A DNA stretch of 64,000 nucleotides, taken from contig OX421965.1 of NCBI GenBank assembly GCA_949128115.1, positions 33,165,681 through 33,229,680 on the forward strand. The letters are read 5' to 3'. Position 1 is the stretch's first letter, and each line of letters begins with the position of its first letter. Below are positions 1 to 11,604 of this stretch, piece after piece. The stretch comes from Anaspis maculata (Eukaryota > Arthropoda > Insecta > Coleoptera > Scraptiidae). The translations under genes were made by a program, and so were the position numbers. Under the pieces are notes generated by a model that saw only the letters and a program-made list of their open reading frames with translations, was not told the DNA's origin and searched no databases.

Positions 1-2479
1 ATTAGAATATAAAACATGAAGATAAATTACGGAATTAATTGAGCGTGGAAGCGTGAAGCTAGCAATAGGAAATCGAAAACAAGTGCTCCGAGCACTATCG
101 TGGCTCCGGGGGAGGTCTTTTGCATGTTTCGAATTCTTGGCATCATATCCACGTTTCAGCTGCTCCTGTTTCTTTGAGGCAAAGCAACATTAAACTTCTC
201 CAACAAATCAGTCATAAATGACTCTACTATAAAACGCTCGAGATCAATCGGTTAAAATCTGAAAACAAAACAAAAGGAAAAAAAACTGTTTTGGTTGCCC
301 TTTTGTACCATATCTGATTCTGTGATGAGAAATGGAAATGATGCAGCTTCATAACATATTTAATGTAGATCACATCTTCCCTCTCTGCTCGGTACCTACT
401 GTTTTGTTCCGCTCTAAATTTCGGCTTAGATCTTATCAAATTGAAACCATCATCGGAATTTGTTTTCTTCTCCTCCAAAGCAAAGCGGCACCCTAAAATT
501 ACAACAACAATGGTGTATTTACGGGCAGACACGAAAAGCTCACCGTGATTGACCATTTACGTTGAAAAAAGAACAACAACGAAACCAGTAAGTATCGCTC
601 ATAATCGACCGATTATGGACCCATTAAAAAACCCCTTTCATTCAAGTCACGCAAATGGTGACCGACCGCGGCCAGTCCCAAGCTGTCTGCGTCTCCGCTC
701 TTAATGACTCCCCCTGCGCTATCCCAAGTACCCACAAGAAAGCCACACACCATCGGACACCTGTGCTGAAACCCTGGTTGCAAATAACAACCAGTTTTGT
801 ACTCTCGAGAGGTGGAATTTGTCCATTGTGCATCAACCGCAGGACGCCGTGATTTATCGCACCGGCGGTGACGGATGACATCTCTCGGATAATCTCCGCA
901 ATTTAACACATTTGTTTATTTCTTTGGCTTCTGAAGTGAAAGAAGAGAGTGGTGAAGAGACGACGAAGAAAAATCTGCGAGATCCATCGGCAGGGATGGA
1001 TGTCGCGTCCTGTCTTCCTAATTTACGAGCCGACATGCCTCGGTGGCCGATAATGCGTGATGCACGTCGGTGTATGTACAGAGACTATTTCTGTGAATGC
1101 TTAAAACTGGGAACGTATATGCAGGCATAAACAATAAATACGTGCAAGCCTAGAGATAGAGTTGAATTTTAATAGATAAGATCTGGGTGGGACAGCTTGC
1201 TCTCACGTTTTAGCCATACCTATGTATCGTTACGTTTGTTTTTTTCCAAAAAAATATTTTGCATGCTATCCCTTTTATGATTGCTTGCCTCGTAGGTATC
1301 AGGCCCCTACTTTATGATATGCCTCACGTCAGCTGTCACTTTTGTCAGTTGCTATACCTATTGCGATTATTTAGACTAGTGGTTCTTCGAATCTCTCGCC
1401 ATTATACTGTCAGTTCAACTGATTCTAGAGTATTCTTTCGTAAGCAAAGGAGAGGTTACAAAGTATGTCATACGCAGCAAAAACAATTCACAGTGTTACG
1501 CAGTGGAACAGATCTCATCCTTCCATCTTTATTGACTGCCCTAGTATAGTGGAATCATATTATAGGCATGTCAAACGATGAGGTCTGGTCAGGCGTTTTA
1601 GAGTCTTTTACACGGAGCTAGCTCGGATCGAAATTCGGGAGGAGATTTGGGTTGGGAGCTCTCAAGGGCCCCAAGTACACCTCGATTATTTCCAGCAGTT
1701 TTGAGAGACAAGCTTGTAGTGTATCCTGGTCACGGCACCATTTCTGTAGTATATCTTGTTTTCGATGTTTGTCTGCGATCGTCGTTGTCCCTTCCCTTCC
1801 CCACGTCGTTTACCTTTCACCTACGTTGTGTGAGTTTTTACTCTAGATGAGAATGTGTCGTTGGGGATGAGGTTTGATTCTGGAATGAAACGCGAATGAA
1901 TCACAAGCAAAATGAATCTTTTATTGAAAATCAGTTTGCAAAGTTTTAAATAAATTTGTTTCTTTTCTCAAAACACCTCACAACAAGAAATTGACAGTGA
2001 TAAAATGACACAACATGAATAAAGAACAAAACATAAACAAGAATGGAACAAGAAAAATCAATACAAATTATTTAGACAATGCGAGAATTTACAACAATGA
2101 AATGAACACAAAATCAGATTAACAAAACAAAACAAGAAATCATGAAACATGTCGAACTGTCAATTCAATCGCAAAGGAAAAGTGACGTATTCGCTGACAG
2201 GCACATATGGGAAGAACACGTCAAAGAAACCCCTGCGTATAGCCTGGTTTATTGCTGAAAAATCCCTTCCCAAATGATCTGAACAAAAGTCAAGGTGAAT
2301 GAGTCATGATGAAATGACAGATAAGTCACTCCAGTTATGCATTGATCAAGTCAGCGTGAATCGGTACTTGAACCTCTTTGAAACGTTTGCTTTGTTTACA
2401 AGTTATTTACGTAACAACAAAAGAAAACTTGCTCGCTTACGCTTTGGAGAAAACTTTACGCTCTGCAATTTATTTTTCA
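1..2479. other. No gene recognised
   Basis: Only short, mutually overlapping open frames with no recognisable domain. The stretch 1900-2160 is A-rich and simple in composition. I see no intact transposon end, RNA gene or splice-supported exon here. Confidence 0.5.
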
Positions 2480-2730
2480 CTTGACGAACAAAAGAAGTCA
2501 AACTGATGGATAAGTGAACAATTAATAAATGATCGGTTAACACGTACATGAATAAACAAGACACAAATGATAAGTAAACAAGTGGATAAATCAACAAGAA
2601 ACAAATGATAAGTAATGGTGTGGGTAAATAAACAGGAAACAAATAAGAGATAAACAGGTAGATAAATAGACAAGAAAGAAGTGAGAGGTGAATAAGTAGA
2701 GAAGTTGAAGCTAGTCATATTCTTTGTGAG
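2480..2730. repeat. Degenerate A-rich minisatellite
   Basis: Variants of a short unit like GATAAACAAGTAGATAAAT follow one another for about 250 bp. The minus-strand open frames here, rich in Leu, Tyr, Ser and Val, are translations of this repeat and not genes. Confidence 0.6.
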
Positions 2731-4784
2731 CAATTGGAAGGAAGAAGTATCTATAACGCATTCGCCCGAAATACCCTAGAAGCTACCCATCACAAACCCC
2801 ACATATACATACTTACATACAAAACAGAACAATGGTTAGTAAACAGTAATCACATACAAGAAAATCGACTCGAGCCAACCTGTGGCCCTCTTTTCGTCGT
2901 ATTGCATAATTTTCTCCCAAATAAGAAAAGATTAGTAGACTCAACAAGGCAGATTCATACGAGCAGGTGCCCCCCCCCCCCCGGACACGGAGAAGCGTAA
3001 AGTCTCCTTTCCTCCCTTTACTTTCAGGTATAACCCGACAATGAACAATGAAATGTGAATGAATAATAAAAAATACTGTCCTCTACTTAGCGGCTGATTT
3101 TGGCATAGCAGAGCTTCTTTTTGTCGTCTCACTGTTTGTGACGTAACTTGTGGGGAAGAAACAATAGCGAAACCTCAAAATACGCGCGACAGCGCAGTTC
3201 TGAGGTTACGTCATGAGTGCGCAAAGTGCACGCACACTGGACTACGGCCTTTGTCATCAAAATTCAGATCATTTGGGGAGTAGATGAATCACACAAAACT
3301 CTAAGCAATGCAAAGCACCTTGATTTTAAAGGGGGGAAAACTGCGGGTTATGCAAGCCCGTTGAGAACAAAGAGAACACAGAATGTCAGGTTATGTACAA
3401 TAATTTTGCGGACAAAATATGTATCGAAATGCATGATTTGGTGAGCGAGTGGAAGCCAAAATTACGATACAATAATCAGTGAAGAACTAACCTTACATAC
3501 ATAAAAACGACTTACACTCGTTGCACTTAAGATCACGTGTTCTTCACCACAGCTGATTCTCTTTTCTCTGTCCGCGGCTGCCGCTCAAACGCCAGCGCCA
3601 TCTCTCTCTCATATCGGCAATAGCTACGAACGTCAACGACCGTACCTACTTCAGGTACCAACGTATAAACAAAACAAAGGGGGAATACCACAAGCTGGAT
3701 TTGGAAAGAACACCGAACGCACGATCAAACGTAAAGCTAAAACACACCAAAGCACATTTATCTGACAGATTCCAATTGCAACCTTTATACCTTCAAACAT
3801 GACTTCATTGTCAATCAACTGACCGGACCTCACCCACTGACATGTGCTTCTTTTACAACTTTCGTGTTAGAACTCTTTCAGTTGCAAACCAAAATTTTCG
3901 AAACATCAAGAAAAACCTCCACCTTTCACAATTTCATGGCCAGCCGTCCCCTATCAGTCATTCCTTCTGGTAGATCAACTCCTTCATGTCCTTGGCGCAA
4001 TCGAACCAGGAACCAACTAAAGTGAGCTCTTACCTTGGATCTCAGAAAACGTGTGGTAGGAAAAAAAGAACGATCTCGATATGTTGAACCGTTAGGAAGA
4101 TATGGAAGATATAAGAACATTTCGCTAGAAAACAAGGAAAAAATCACGAAGAAGCTGCCACAAATAACCTTGCCACTACGTCTGGCGAGGCCTGAAAAGA
4201 TACATACTTCCTGTTCTTGTGATTGTGGTCATCCGCGGGCCAATCTTTTTTTGTCAAGCCAACTTTCTTCCCGTGAGGAGTCAAATCAGAACCATCTGTT
4301 GCTTTCAAAAAGCAAAGTGCAAAAGAAGTAAGCGATTACATTTTAGTATACTCTAACCGAGGAAATCTAAGATCTCTGTTGGCCGCTATTCCGAGACCTC
4401 GGAAACCGTCAGGCGAGAAGTGTTCATGTAAGATGGCCTGTAAAGCAATCTACGAAGCAGTTTCTTGCAGATGATTGACTCTGCTCTGAGCGCATGGACA
4501 CAGACGCGTGGAGGTTTGGTTGCTTTTGGAACACTGCCCTTGTTGGAGGACAAGTGATTCTTTTTGATTGGCCCAAAAAACTGGAAGAAGGACGGGATGT
4601 TGCTGTGGTCTATAGACTTAGATAGTCTCCAGAACGAGCACCGTATAACAGTCGAGTTATCAATATTACAAGTCACGGATCAAAGATATAGAAGTCAATA
4701 CACAATATTGCGCGGAAGTGGCGCTCCGACACGGATGTCATGCGAACTAAGAAAACGGTGACAAGTTATCATCGCGCATGTTCA
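2731..4784. other. No gene recognised
   Basis: Scattered short open frames without domain signal; one homopolymeric C run near 2970-2982. Nothing else supported. Confidence 0.5.
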
Positions 4785-4965
4785 GGGCCGCTATTCTTGA
4801 ATCGTGTGAGAAAAGTCCCTGGGAGTTTTATATAATCCGTACTACATTTCTGTAGCGAAAGTTGCCTAAAAACTACGATTTTAGGCAACATTCGCTACAT
4901 CAGTGTACTGCGGAATGTATTTTACTCCCAGGGACTTTTCTCACACGATTCAAGAATAGCGGCCC
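4785..4965. mobile_element. Foldback MITE, 181 bp
   Basis: The sequence begins GGGCCGCTATTCTTGAATCG and ends with its reverse complement. Almost the whole element folds into a hairpin with a loop near 4860-4890, where GTTGCCTAAAA pairs with TTTTAGGCAAC. A truncated copy in the opposite orientation lies at 27549-27661, which shows that this is a dispersed family. I see no clear target duplication in the flanks. Confidence 0.8.
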
Positions 4966-5530
4966 AGAAATCGACAATGACATTGATTTCAGTGTTTGAC
5001 GTTGACGTTTTGTCCAGTTCTATCAGCAACTTGTGAAGTCTTCCGATTTAAAATGCATATTCGGCGGTCGAAAAAGTGTGTGCCACTCAGAGGACCGACT
5101 GTCGCCACACCATGCTGTCGTCAATACAATACAGCACTGATTAAATGAAATATACCCAGACAATTTCGCGGTAAATTTGAATGTTATGGTTGAAGTGTTC
5201 CATGTTTTTTTTATTTCGTAATTTGGGGCATTTGGGAATGATCCCTAACATATGTGCTTTCATGAATAGGTTGCGAGGGTTACTCCTATTTTTCTATGTA
5301 ACCACTTCTACTTGAAACGACGCATAATCCATTGAGCTTAGTTTGAGAATCACCCATTTTGCAGCGTAACATATGGAAGACTTAGAACGAATCACCTCGT
5401 TTTTTAGCGCATGCGCTAAGCGGTCACGCAATATTGTGTATTAGGTACCTTGTGTTCTTGTTGATCATGGTCAGCAGAAAGAGAGGGTCATTTATGCGAT
5501 ATCCAGGTATCAGCGACTGCGTGTTTTGGA
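4966..5530. other. No gene recognised
   Basis: Nothing recognised between the foldback and the acidic open frame downstream. Confidence 0.5.
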
Positions 5531-5980
5531 CTAGAATATTATACTAGCCGTACGCCCTGGTACTGAGAACAGTTTTTGTTGGCCTTTTTTCAGTTCTTTG
5601 GACTTAGAGTCGTCTTCTGCCGTGGTTTGTTCTAGTGCTTCAAGCTCCTCCAGCCCAATTTCGTATGCGCAATCCTCGTTAGGTTTTTCTTCAGCTGCTT
5701 CTTCCAGCTCCTCTTCACCACGTTCGTGTTTCTCAGAATTGATCAAATAACTAATTTCTGCCCTGACCATCTCTGCATTCGAATGACCCGCATTTGTAAA
5801 ATGTGAAGTGCTCTCCAAACAGCCCTCATAAAAACACCAGCCCTCATAGTTATTGTGAAGTACGAGATGGTTTTGAAAACAAACACAGTTCAGTTCGAAC
5901 GACTCTAAATTAGGTGACTTGAAAAAAAAATGGGAATGGTGAAGTACTATCTCAAGTATATTGCAACTAGATGACTGCAA
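5531..5980 (-). CDS. Hypothetical acidic open frame
   Basis: A 149-codon open frame on the minus strand. The C-terminal half (about residues 70-145) is rich in Glu and Lys, with short runs such as GEEELEEAAEEK, and its composition looks more like coding sequence than the surrounding frames. The N-terminal half does not look convincing and may be intron or chance extension. I recognise no family, signal peptide or membrane segment. It could be a gene relic or a chance open frame in low-complexity DNA. Confidence 0.2.
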   Translation of the reverse strand: MQSSSCNILEIVLHHSHFFFKSPNLESFELNCVCFQNHLVLHNNYEGWCFYEGCLESTSHFTNAGHSNAEMVRAEISYLINSEKHERGEEELEEAAEEKPNEDCAYEIGLEELEALEQTTAEDDSKSKELKKGQQKLFSVPGRTASIIF

Positions 5981-6074
5981 AAGCCAGTGAAAATAAGTAA
6001 GTAACCGATAACATGAAAGGTTCGACAGACTTCCTAATTAACGACTTGGAACTACGAAGTACCCGTTTACTTCT

Positions 6075-6450
6075 TGTCTGATTGGGGCGAGGCCGGCGCC
6101 AGTCCGGGGGCTCCGTGTGGTGGTGACTCCTGATCCGGTGCGTCCTAACAACACTAATCCTACTTCGTACGTATCAAGTCATTACGGGGGGCGCAACCGG
6201 CAGCCTCTTGCCGGAAAGCATGCTGCACCCGGGGGAAGGTTTTATCAGGGCGTCACGAATCCAGTTTTCCTGGACCCCCACGGCTTGTCAACGATTCGAG
6301 AGCGACTACCACGAAGGAAAGGAACGGCGGCGCTGAAACACACAACACCGGATAAGAATATACACAAATCAGTGACAGCGAACGAGATAATTATAAGATG
6401 GAGGCCCGCAGACATGTATACGAGCGAACTTCCTGCCGTGGCGAAGTTCT
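6075..6450. other. GC-rich island, possible retroelement relic
   Basis: This patch is clearly more GC-rich than its surroundings, with runs such as CCGGCGCCAGTCCGGGGG. It holds a 111-codon plus-strand open frame (6117-6452) with Arg- and Pro-rich composition. I recognise no domain. An old 5' region of a non-LTR element is one guess, without direct support. Confidence 0.25.
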
Positions 6451-6452
6451 GA

Positions 6453-7747
6453 CACTAGCTAATTCTTTGGAAGTTTTGTCAAGACACATTCTTTACTTAC
6501 AATCATATTTGGAATGCATTCATCTCTAACTCCGACGAGGTCCGGAATGGACCCATTCCTTACCTTGGTCAGTAATGGAATTGACAGCGCTGGCCTTCTT
6601 GATCACTACCACTACCACTACTCGCTGACATTTATGATGTCAACATTAGAGGTTATGTTCTATTTATTCAGTGGTATGCGACATCTACTAAGTTTTTGCT
6701 ATATTCAGCTATTCAACGGATTTGTCCGTTTTTATTCTACGCACAGGACATACCTATTATTGGGTAAAGTTGCATGCAAGGGTAAGTGAAAATGTGAAAT
6801 ATATACATGAAACTGAAATCTAAACCCTTAGCTGCACCCAACCCTACAGTGGTTATTGTTATCTACTAATGACAGAAAAATTATTACATTTTGTTTTAGC
6901 CTGCAAGACCATGTGCTCATAATACACCATGGACATCATCGACATCAAAGTCTAATCAATAGCTAACTATTCAAGTCGTTGAATTGATGTGGACATCTCT
7001 TAGGAATCATCTCGTGATGTGGCTGTTGCAACAAGATAATCTAGAGAGCCCTACACGCTACGCCCTAATGATACGTTTTTCATTTATCGGCAAGTACGCC
7101 TATTTTGCTTGCAAGTTGAAGGAGATGATCATCATTTATTCATTTTTTGTTACAGGACTCACATGAGTGAACTAAACACAGGAACTTATTACCTGTCGAA
7201 ACTGTAGATGCAGTACTATGATAGATACGTTTACCTAAAGCCGGAATATACCTTTAGCGTTTTCGAGTCACTAGAACCGAGCTAGTTCATATTGGCCAAG
7301 GATTTTAGAGAACCAATCGAGTCCCCGGATTTTAAAATGCTATTAGTTTCAACTCCACAACAAAATTGGAAACATTTTTTTGTATACGTGGGTACTTACT
7401 AACCTGTACTTGATGAAAAATTGTGAATTTAATAAATATGATAAAGACTCTAAAATTCCTACAAGTTTAATTTTTTATTCACTGGGTCCAACTTGAAAGA
7501 AGCAGCAATGAAAATACAAGACTGTTGAATTGGTTGCCTATATGAAGTTGCGTTAATAAAGTCTATGATGGTCTTTTCTTTGGTTAAGTTGAAATAAGAA
7601 TAACAGCTGTATAGTCGCACTTTTGCAGAGCATAATTTTATTATTATTATAACAATATACTAGTTATATTTATAATGGAACACGAACAACAGAACTGAAC
7701 AATGAGTAAGTACTCACTACTATGATGTATTTACATTACATATTGAA
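6453..7747. other. No gene recognised
   Basis: Two short plus-strand open frames (6514-6789, 6984-7166) without domain signal. A short TTA repeat lies near 7639-7650. This segment is the 3' flank of the minus-strand recombinase gene. Confidence 0.5.
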
Positions 7748-9014
7748 CTAATCATCAACAATATCTGTATTGGTTTCAGTGGAGGTCGAATTGAGAGGAT
7801 CTTTTACCACGTTATTGAAGGATATGTATACCTTCGATTGGTCGTGGCTGTTTATCGTAAGGTTTAGTCCTTCTTTAATGTCTTCCCTTGTAAAATTGAA
7901 TTGGCTTGTAGTAGCCGAGGAAGTTGATGGAAAAGATATGACTTGAGGAGGAAGTGGAGATGGTAGATGAGGATTAGTCATGGGAGTTGGCGAATGGACA
8001 ATGGTGCTGCTGGGTGCTTCCCGTTTGTTTATGGGTTGATTGGAAGGTGCTGTAAGGAGATTCGCAATCTGCACTTGGCCCTCTAGTGAGGCTTCCACGT
8101 ATCCTTCCGCAACTGCCGAAGACCGCCAACCTCCCAATCGTTTCAATTGCAAAACATCACCTCCTACATTAGCCAACAGGGTGGCGGCTGTGCGCCGAAA
8201 ACAGTGCCCTGTGTAGGAGGCTTGGTCGGCCAAACCCAAAAATGCCGCAATTTTTTGGGGGAACTTTGCAATCGCATTATGGCCCATTGGTTGCCTCCAC
8301 AATTTGCCCAGTCTATACTGGAGAAAGAACCGGTCGCTCCCGCCTTCAATGTTTCTCCGTAAATTGACGTACCGCCTCAAAATTTCAACCCATTCTGACT
8401 TGGTTACAACAAATGATCGTGGCTTATAAGTCTTGGTGTCAGGGATCACGACGCTGACACGTTCATTTGTAACTTCGATATCGTTTACTCGCATTTTCAG
8501 CAGTTCATCTGACCTGCATGCTCCTGACACACCAAGTATCAAACCGATCTGAAATGTTTTAATATTAAGATAAAGGGGTATATAAATTAAATAATCATTT
8601 CACTTTGATCGTCAGCATCTCTTCCGGAGCTCTGTTTATAAAATCATGCAGTTGCGCCTTGGTCAGAACGCTGGACTTTTTGGGTTTGTACCCTGTGTTT
8701 TTCTTCTTCAAGAAGGCCTGCAGTCTGGGAAATTTCGATATATCGATGTTGTTTTTGATATTGATCGTCGTTTTCAACATCGAGTATGTCGCCCATAAGG
8801 TCGACGGCTTCCTTATGAGGCTGAGCTCTTTAAAATATGCCAGCACAACGTTTTCGGTAACTTGCGTGGCATTCTTATTTCTTGCCCAATCCATATAAAT
8901 TTTGTATGTTTTCTCATACCGTTCACGACTTTTCTCCGGGAGCAAATCTGCCGAAGCTTCTGCAGCTGCTTCCCGGAGATCTGGAGGTGTAAGATCTATT
9001 TCAGAATCGGACAT
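7748..9014 (-). CDS. Crypton-type tyrosine recombinase, two exons
   Basis: Tyrosine (phage-integrase-fold) recombinase, which cuts and rejoins DNA through a covalent 3'-phosphotyrosine. Exon 1 is 9014-8604 (137 codons, ATG at 9014). A 55-bp GT...AG intron follows, and exon 2 is 8548-7748. The exon join is in phase 0 and gives 403 aa. The N-terminal half (about residues 25-110) looks like the SAM-like core-binding domain. The catalytic domain keeps the full set: Arg149 in GACRSDEL, a candidate Lys near 176 (DTKTYK), His252-x-x-Arg255 in HCFRR, Trp278 in GGWR, and the nucleophile Tyr287 in EGYVEAS. The last 100 residues are a Ser/Pro/Thr-rich tail. Family knowledge: such genes in animals are Cryptons or host genes derived from them. 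The frame is unbroken and the active site complete, so it may be active or domesticated. I see no terminal repeats, as expected for Cryptons. Confidence 0.88.
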
Positions 9015-9187
9015 GATGGTCTTTTTTCACTTTGCCGGAATAGAAAAAAATAAACAAATTGGCAATTGTTTCCAGATTGTTTCTATGACTGCCAAAGTCA
9101 AAGCCACCTAATTTGTTACGAAGTGCACAATTAATGGTTTTCTAATTCAAATTCTATTTGATGAAATTATTGAATGATTGTAAGTAA

Positions 9188-9319
9188 AATAGTATACATA
9201 CTCTCGACGGTAAATACATCATTCCAGCTTCGGGCTAGAGCCTCCAGGCAAAGCCTGGAGGCTCTCTGTGCCCTCAGCAGTAATGATGTATTTCCCGTCT
9301 CGGTATGTAATATACTATT
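9188..9319. repeat. Foldback element with perfect central hairpin
   Basis: Arms around GTATACATACTCTCGACGG pair with CCGTCTCGGTATGTAATATAC, continuing through AAATACATCATT and AATGATGTATTT. In the centre GAGCCTCCAGGC and GCCTGGAGGCTC flank an AAA loop. It lies just upstream of the recombinase gene. Confidence 0.7.
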
Positions 9320-9918
9320 ACCAAATGACGAAGCTCTCAGCGTGACAGCCAAATGACAGGGCGGCCGGTAATGACAATATGGCGGCAACAGCCGGAACTT
9401 TGGCGGCCTATTTAAAACAATCAAGTCTTCGGCGAGCGATCGGTCTCCAATGTGGCATACAGCAACGAATGAAAAAAAAAAACAGCGCTAAATTTATTGC
9501 GAGCGAGGAGCCTAGTCTCATAAAATCAACGACAGTTGACTTTCGGTTGGTGATGAATGCTCTGTAGAGGTGAGTTTTTTCTTTCGATAAACCAAGAAAA
9601 AGCCGCAAAAACTGTCGGGCCCGACCCGTCGCGCGGTTAGTACCACTGCCGTCACCAGTCTACCAGCGGCGCGCGGCTGATACGTTAATTCCAGTGGCGT
9701 AACTTGATCATGGGTATTCTCGAGCGTAACAACTTTCATTGCGATATTGTCTCCGTGTAAGGGGTCTTTCCGTCGTATCGATCTTGGCTTGAGTTGTGGC
9801 ATCATCAGGTTTTGATGATTGAGCTGAACAAAGTGCTTCCAGGGGATTTGGTACCGACGCTATTCACCGAACTTTTCTTCAGTTTTCATTTCGATCACCA
9901 GTTTCGCAAACAGAAAAT
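9320..9918. other. No gene recognised
   Basis: Overlapping short frames on both strands, one poly-A run near 9472-9481 and a GC-rich patch at 9610-9680. No domain signal. Confidence 0.5.
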
Positions 9919-10166
9919 ATGGTGCTTGGACGGAAGAGTAGTGGTTTCTGTTTTCTTTCAAGTCATCAAGGACTACTTATTACAGTGCCATCAAATAGGA
10001 ATGTCTTGCAGTAATATGAGTAGAGGCATTGATCGGCAGTATATGGTGCTTGGACGGAAGAGTAGTGGTTTCTGTTTTCTTTCAAGTCATCAAGGACTAC
10101 TTATTACAGTGCCATCAAATAGGAATGTCTTGCAGTAATATGAGTAGAGGCATTGATCGGCAGTGA
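9919..10166. repeat. Tandem duplication, 2 x 124 bp
   Basis: Two virtually identical units, each starting ATGGTGCTTGGACGGAAGAG and ending near TTGATCGGCAGT, at 9919-10042 and 10043-10166. The near-identity indicates a recent duplication. The 114-codon open frame across it (9794-10138) simply reads through both copies. Confidence 0.9.
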
Positions 10167-10946
10167 ATTTCACGGTGGTGACTTACAAATTTTGGAAGGA
10201 TTCCACTACAGTTTTCTTATATTTACTAACCGAGACAAACTATCGTGTTCAGACAATCTGCTTCATAATCATAACAAGCTGACAGTTAGAAATCCATCAG
10301 AAATACAAATGACATCGTGACGGATTTTCTTACTGTACGATTTTCCCCGTTATATTATAGCATGGTGGAAACTGTGTCTGGTAGGCACAGCATGGCAATC
10401 TAATAATCTCCACAATGTATAAGAATGTCGTTTGGAAAACTCCGGTATCAATTTTAAATGAAAAAAATCAAAAAATATAAAATACATAGGTATTTAGATA
10501 GATATGTACCTCGTGAATGTGATTTTCGGTAACTACGTGGTTCTAGAGTTCCTACGATATTATCTTCTTCACTCACAATGAGGCCGCCAATCAGCAGAGA
10601 TCCGCTAGCGGCTCTCCCACTGGCACTACCAACCGGCGGCTTCCCATTCAAATTTTGGTCGCGCTAAGCGTTGTCGCAGTCAAATTATCACTCAACTGGA
10701 GTGAAGCCATCGTCCCATGTTTGGCTCGAGGTTAGGCTATTGCCAGGCAGCGCGATTTCGCAAATAGGCGCTTCAAAAGCTGGTTAAAATATTACCTTCT
10801 TATAAAACTCCCTAACCATCAACTCTCCACCAAAAAATTACCGTTTGACTGATGTGGTCCGAATTTCATGGAATGTCTCGTGACTCACAACAGTTTTTTT
10901 TTCAAATTGGACACTGGAGTGTCTTGAAAAAATACGTCATAAGCAG
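10167..10946. other. No gene recognised
   Basis: No domain-bearing frame, RNA gene or repeat recognised. Confidence 0.5.
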
Positions 10947-10954
10947 CTCATAAG

Positions 10955-11364
10955 TAGCGCTGGGCAATACATTTTACTATTCGATTATTTTAGCAAGCAA
11001 AAAAATCATCGAATTATCGAAAATCCCGATTCATCGATTATCCAATTAGGTATTCGATCAGGAATAAACGATCAATTGATCGATTATTCGATTGTGAATA
11101 ATCGAATATTTAAGAGATTATTCGATTTTTTGATCAATTATTCGATTTTTTGATCGATTAATTCATTATTCATTGAACGATTCGAATAGAATGATCGCAT
11201 ATTTCATAATCGACTAAGCATAATCGAATAAAATCGAATAATTGATTTAAAAATAATCGATAAATCGATTTTGAAATAAATGAAATAATCGATTAATCGA
11301 AGTAATATATCATTTTTTTTATAATCAATTATCGATTATAAAATCTCATAATCGCCCAGCCCTA
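10955..11364. mobile_element. hAT-type MITE, 410 bp
   Basis: The ends are TAGCGCTGGGCAAT and ATCGCCCAGCCCTA, an inverted pair typical of hAT-type elements. They are flanked by the 8-bp sequences CTCATAAG (10947-10954) and CTCATGAG (11365-11372), a target duplication with one mismatch. The interior is an AT-rich run of many overlapping ATCGATTAT-like words and has no coding capacity, so the element is non-autonomous. Confidence 0.82.
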
Positions 11365-11509
11365 CTCATGAGTCAATAATTTAAGACTGCCCGTGTAAAT
11401 ATTGAGCCAAATCGGTCGAACGGTTCACAAAATATCGAAAGAAAACAATTTTTGGTTCCAATAGCGATATTATTGATATTATAAATAATATCATCTGATA
11501 TAATTTCCA

Positions 11510-11604
11510 CTTTCCAGTATTATTGGTATTATCGGTATTATAGGTATTATTTCCAGTATTATTGGTATTATTCTCAGTATTTTCGGTATTATTGGTATTA
11601 TGTG
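11510..11604. repeat. TATTGGTATTAT minisatellite
   Basis: Imperfect repeats of 9-12 bp built on TATTGGTATTAT and CAGTATTATTGG, about 95 bp in all. The minus-strand frame rich in Ile and Pro here is its translation. Confidence 0.8.

Noticed and set aside
8147..9111. Plus-strand frames over the recombinase gene
   Set aside because: They are shadows of the minus-strand recombinase exons, which carry the catalytic motifs.
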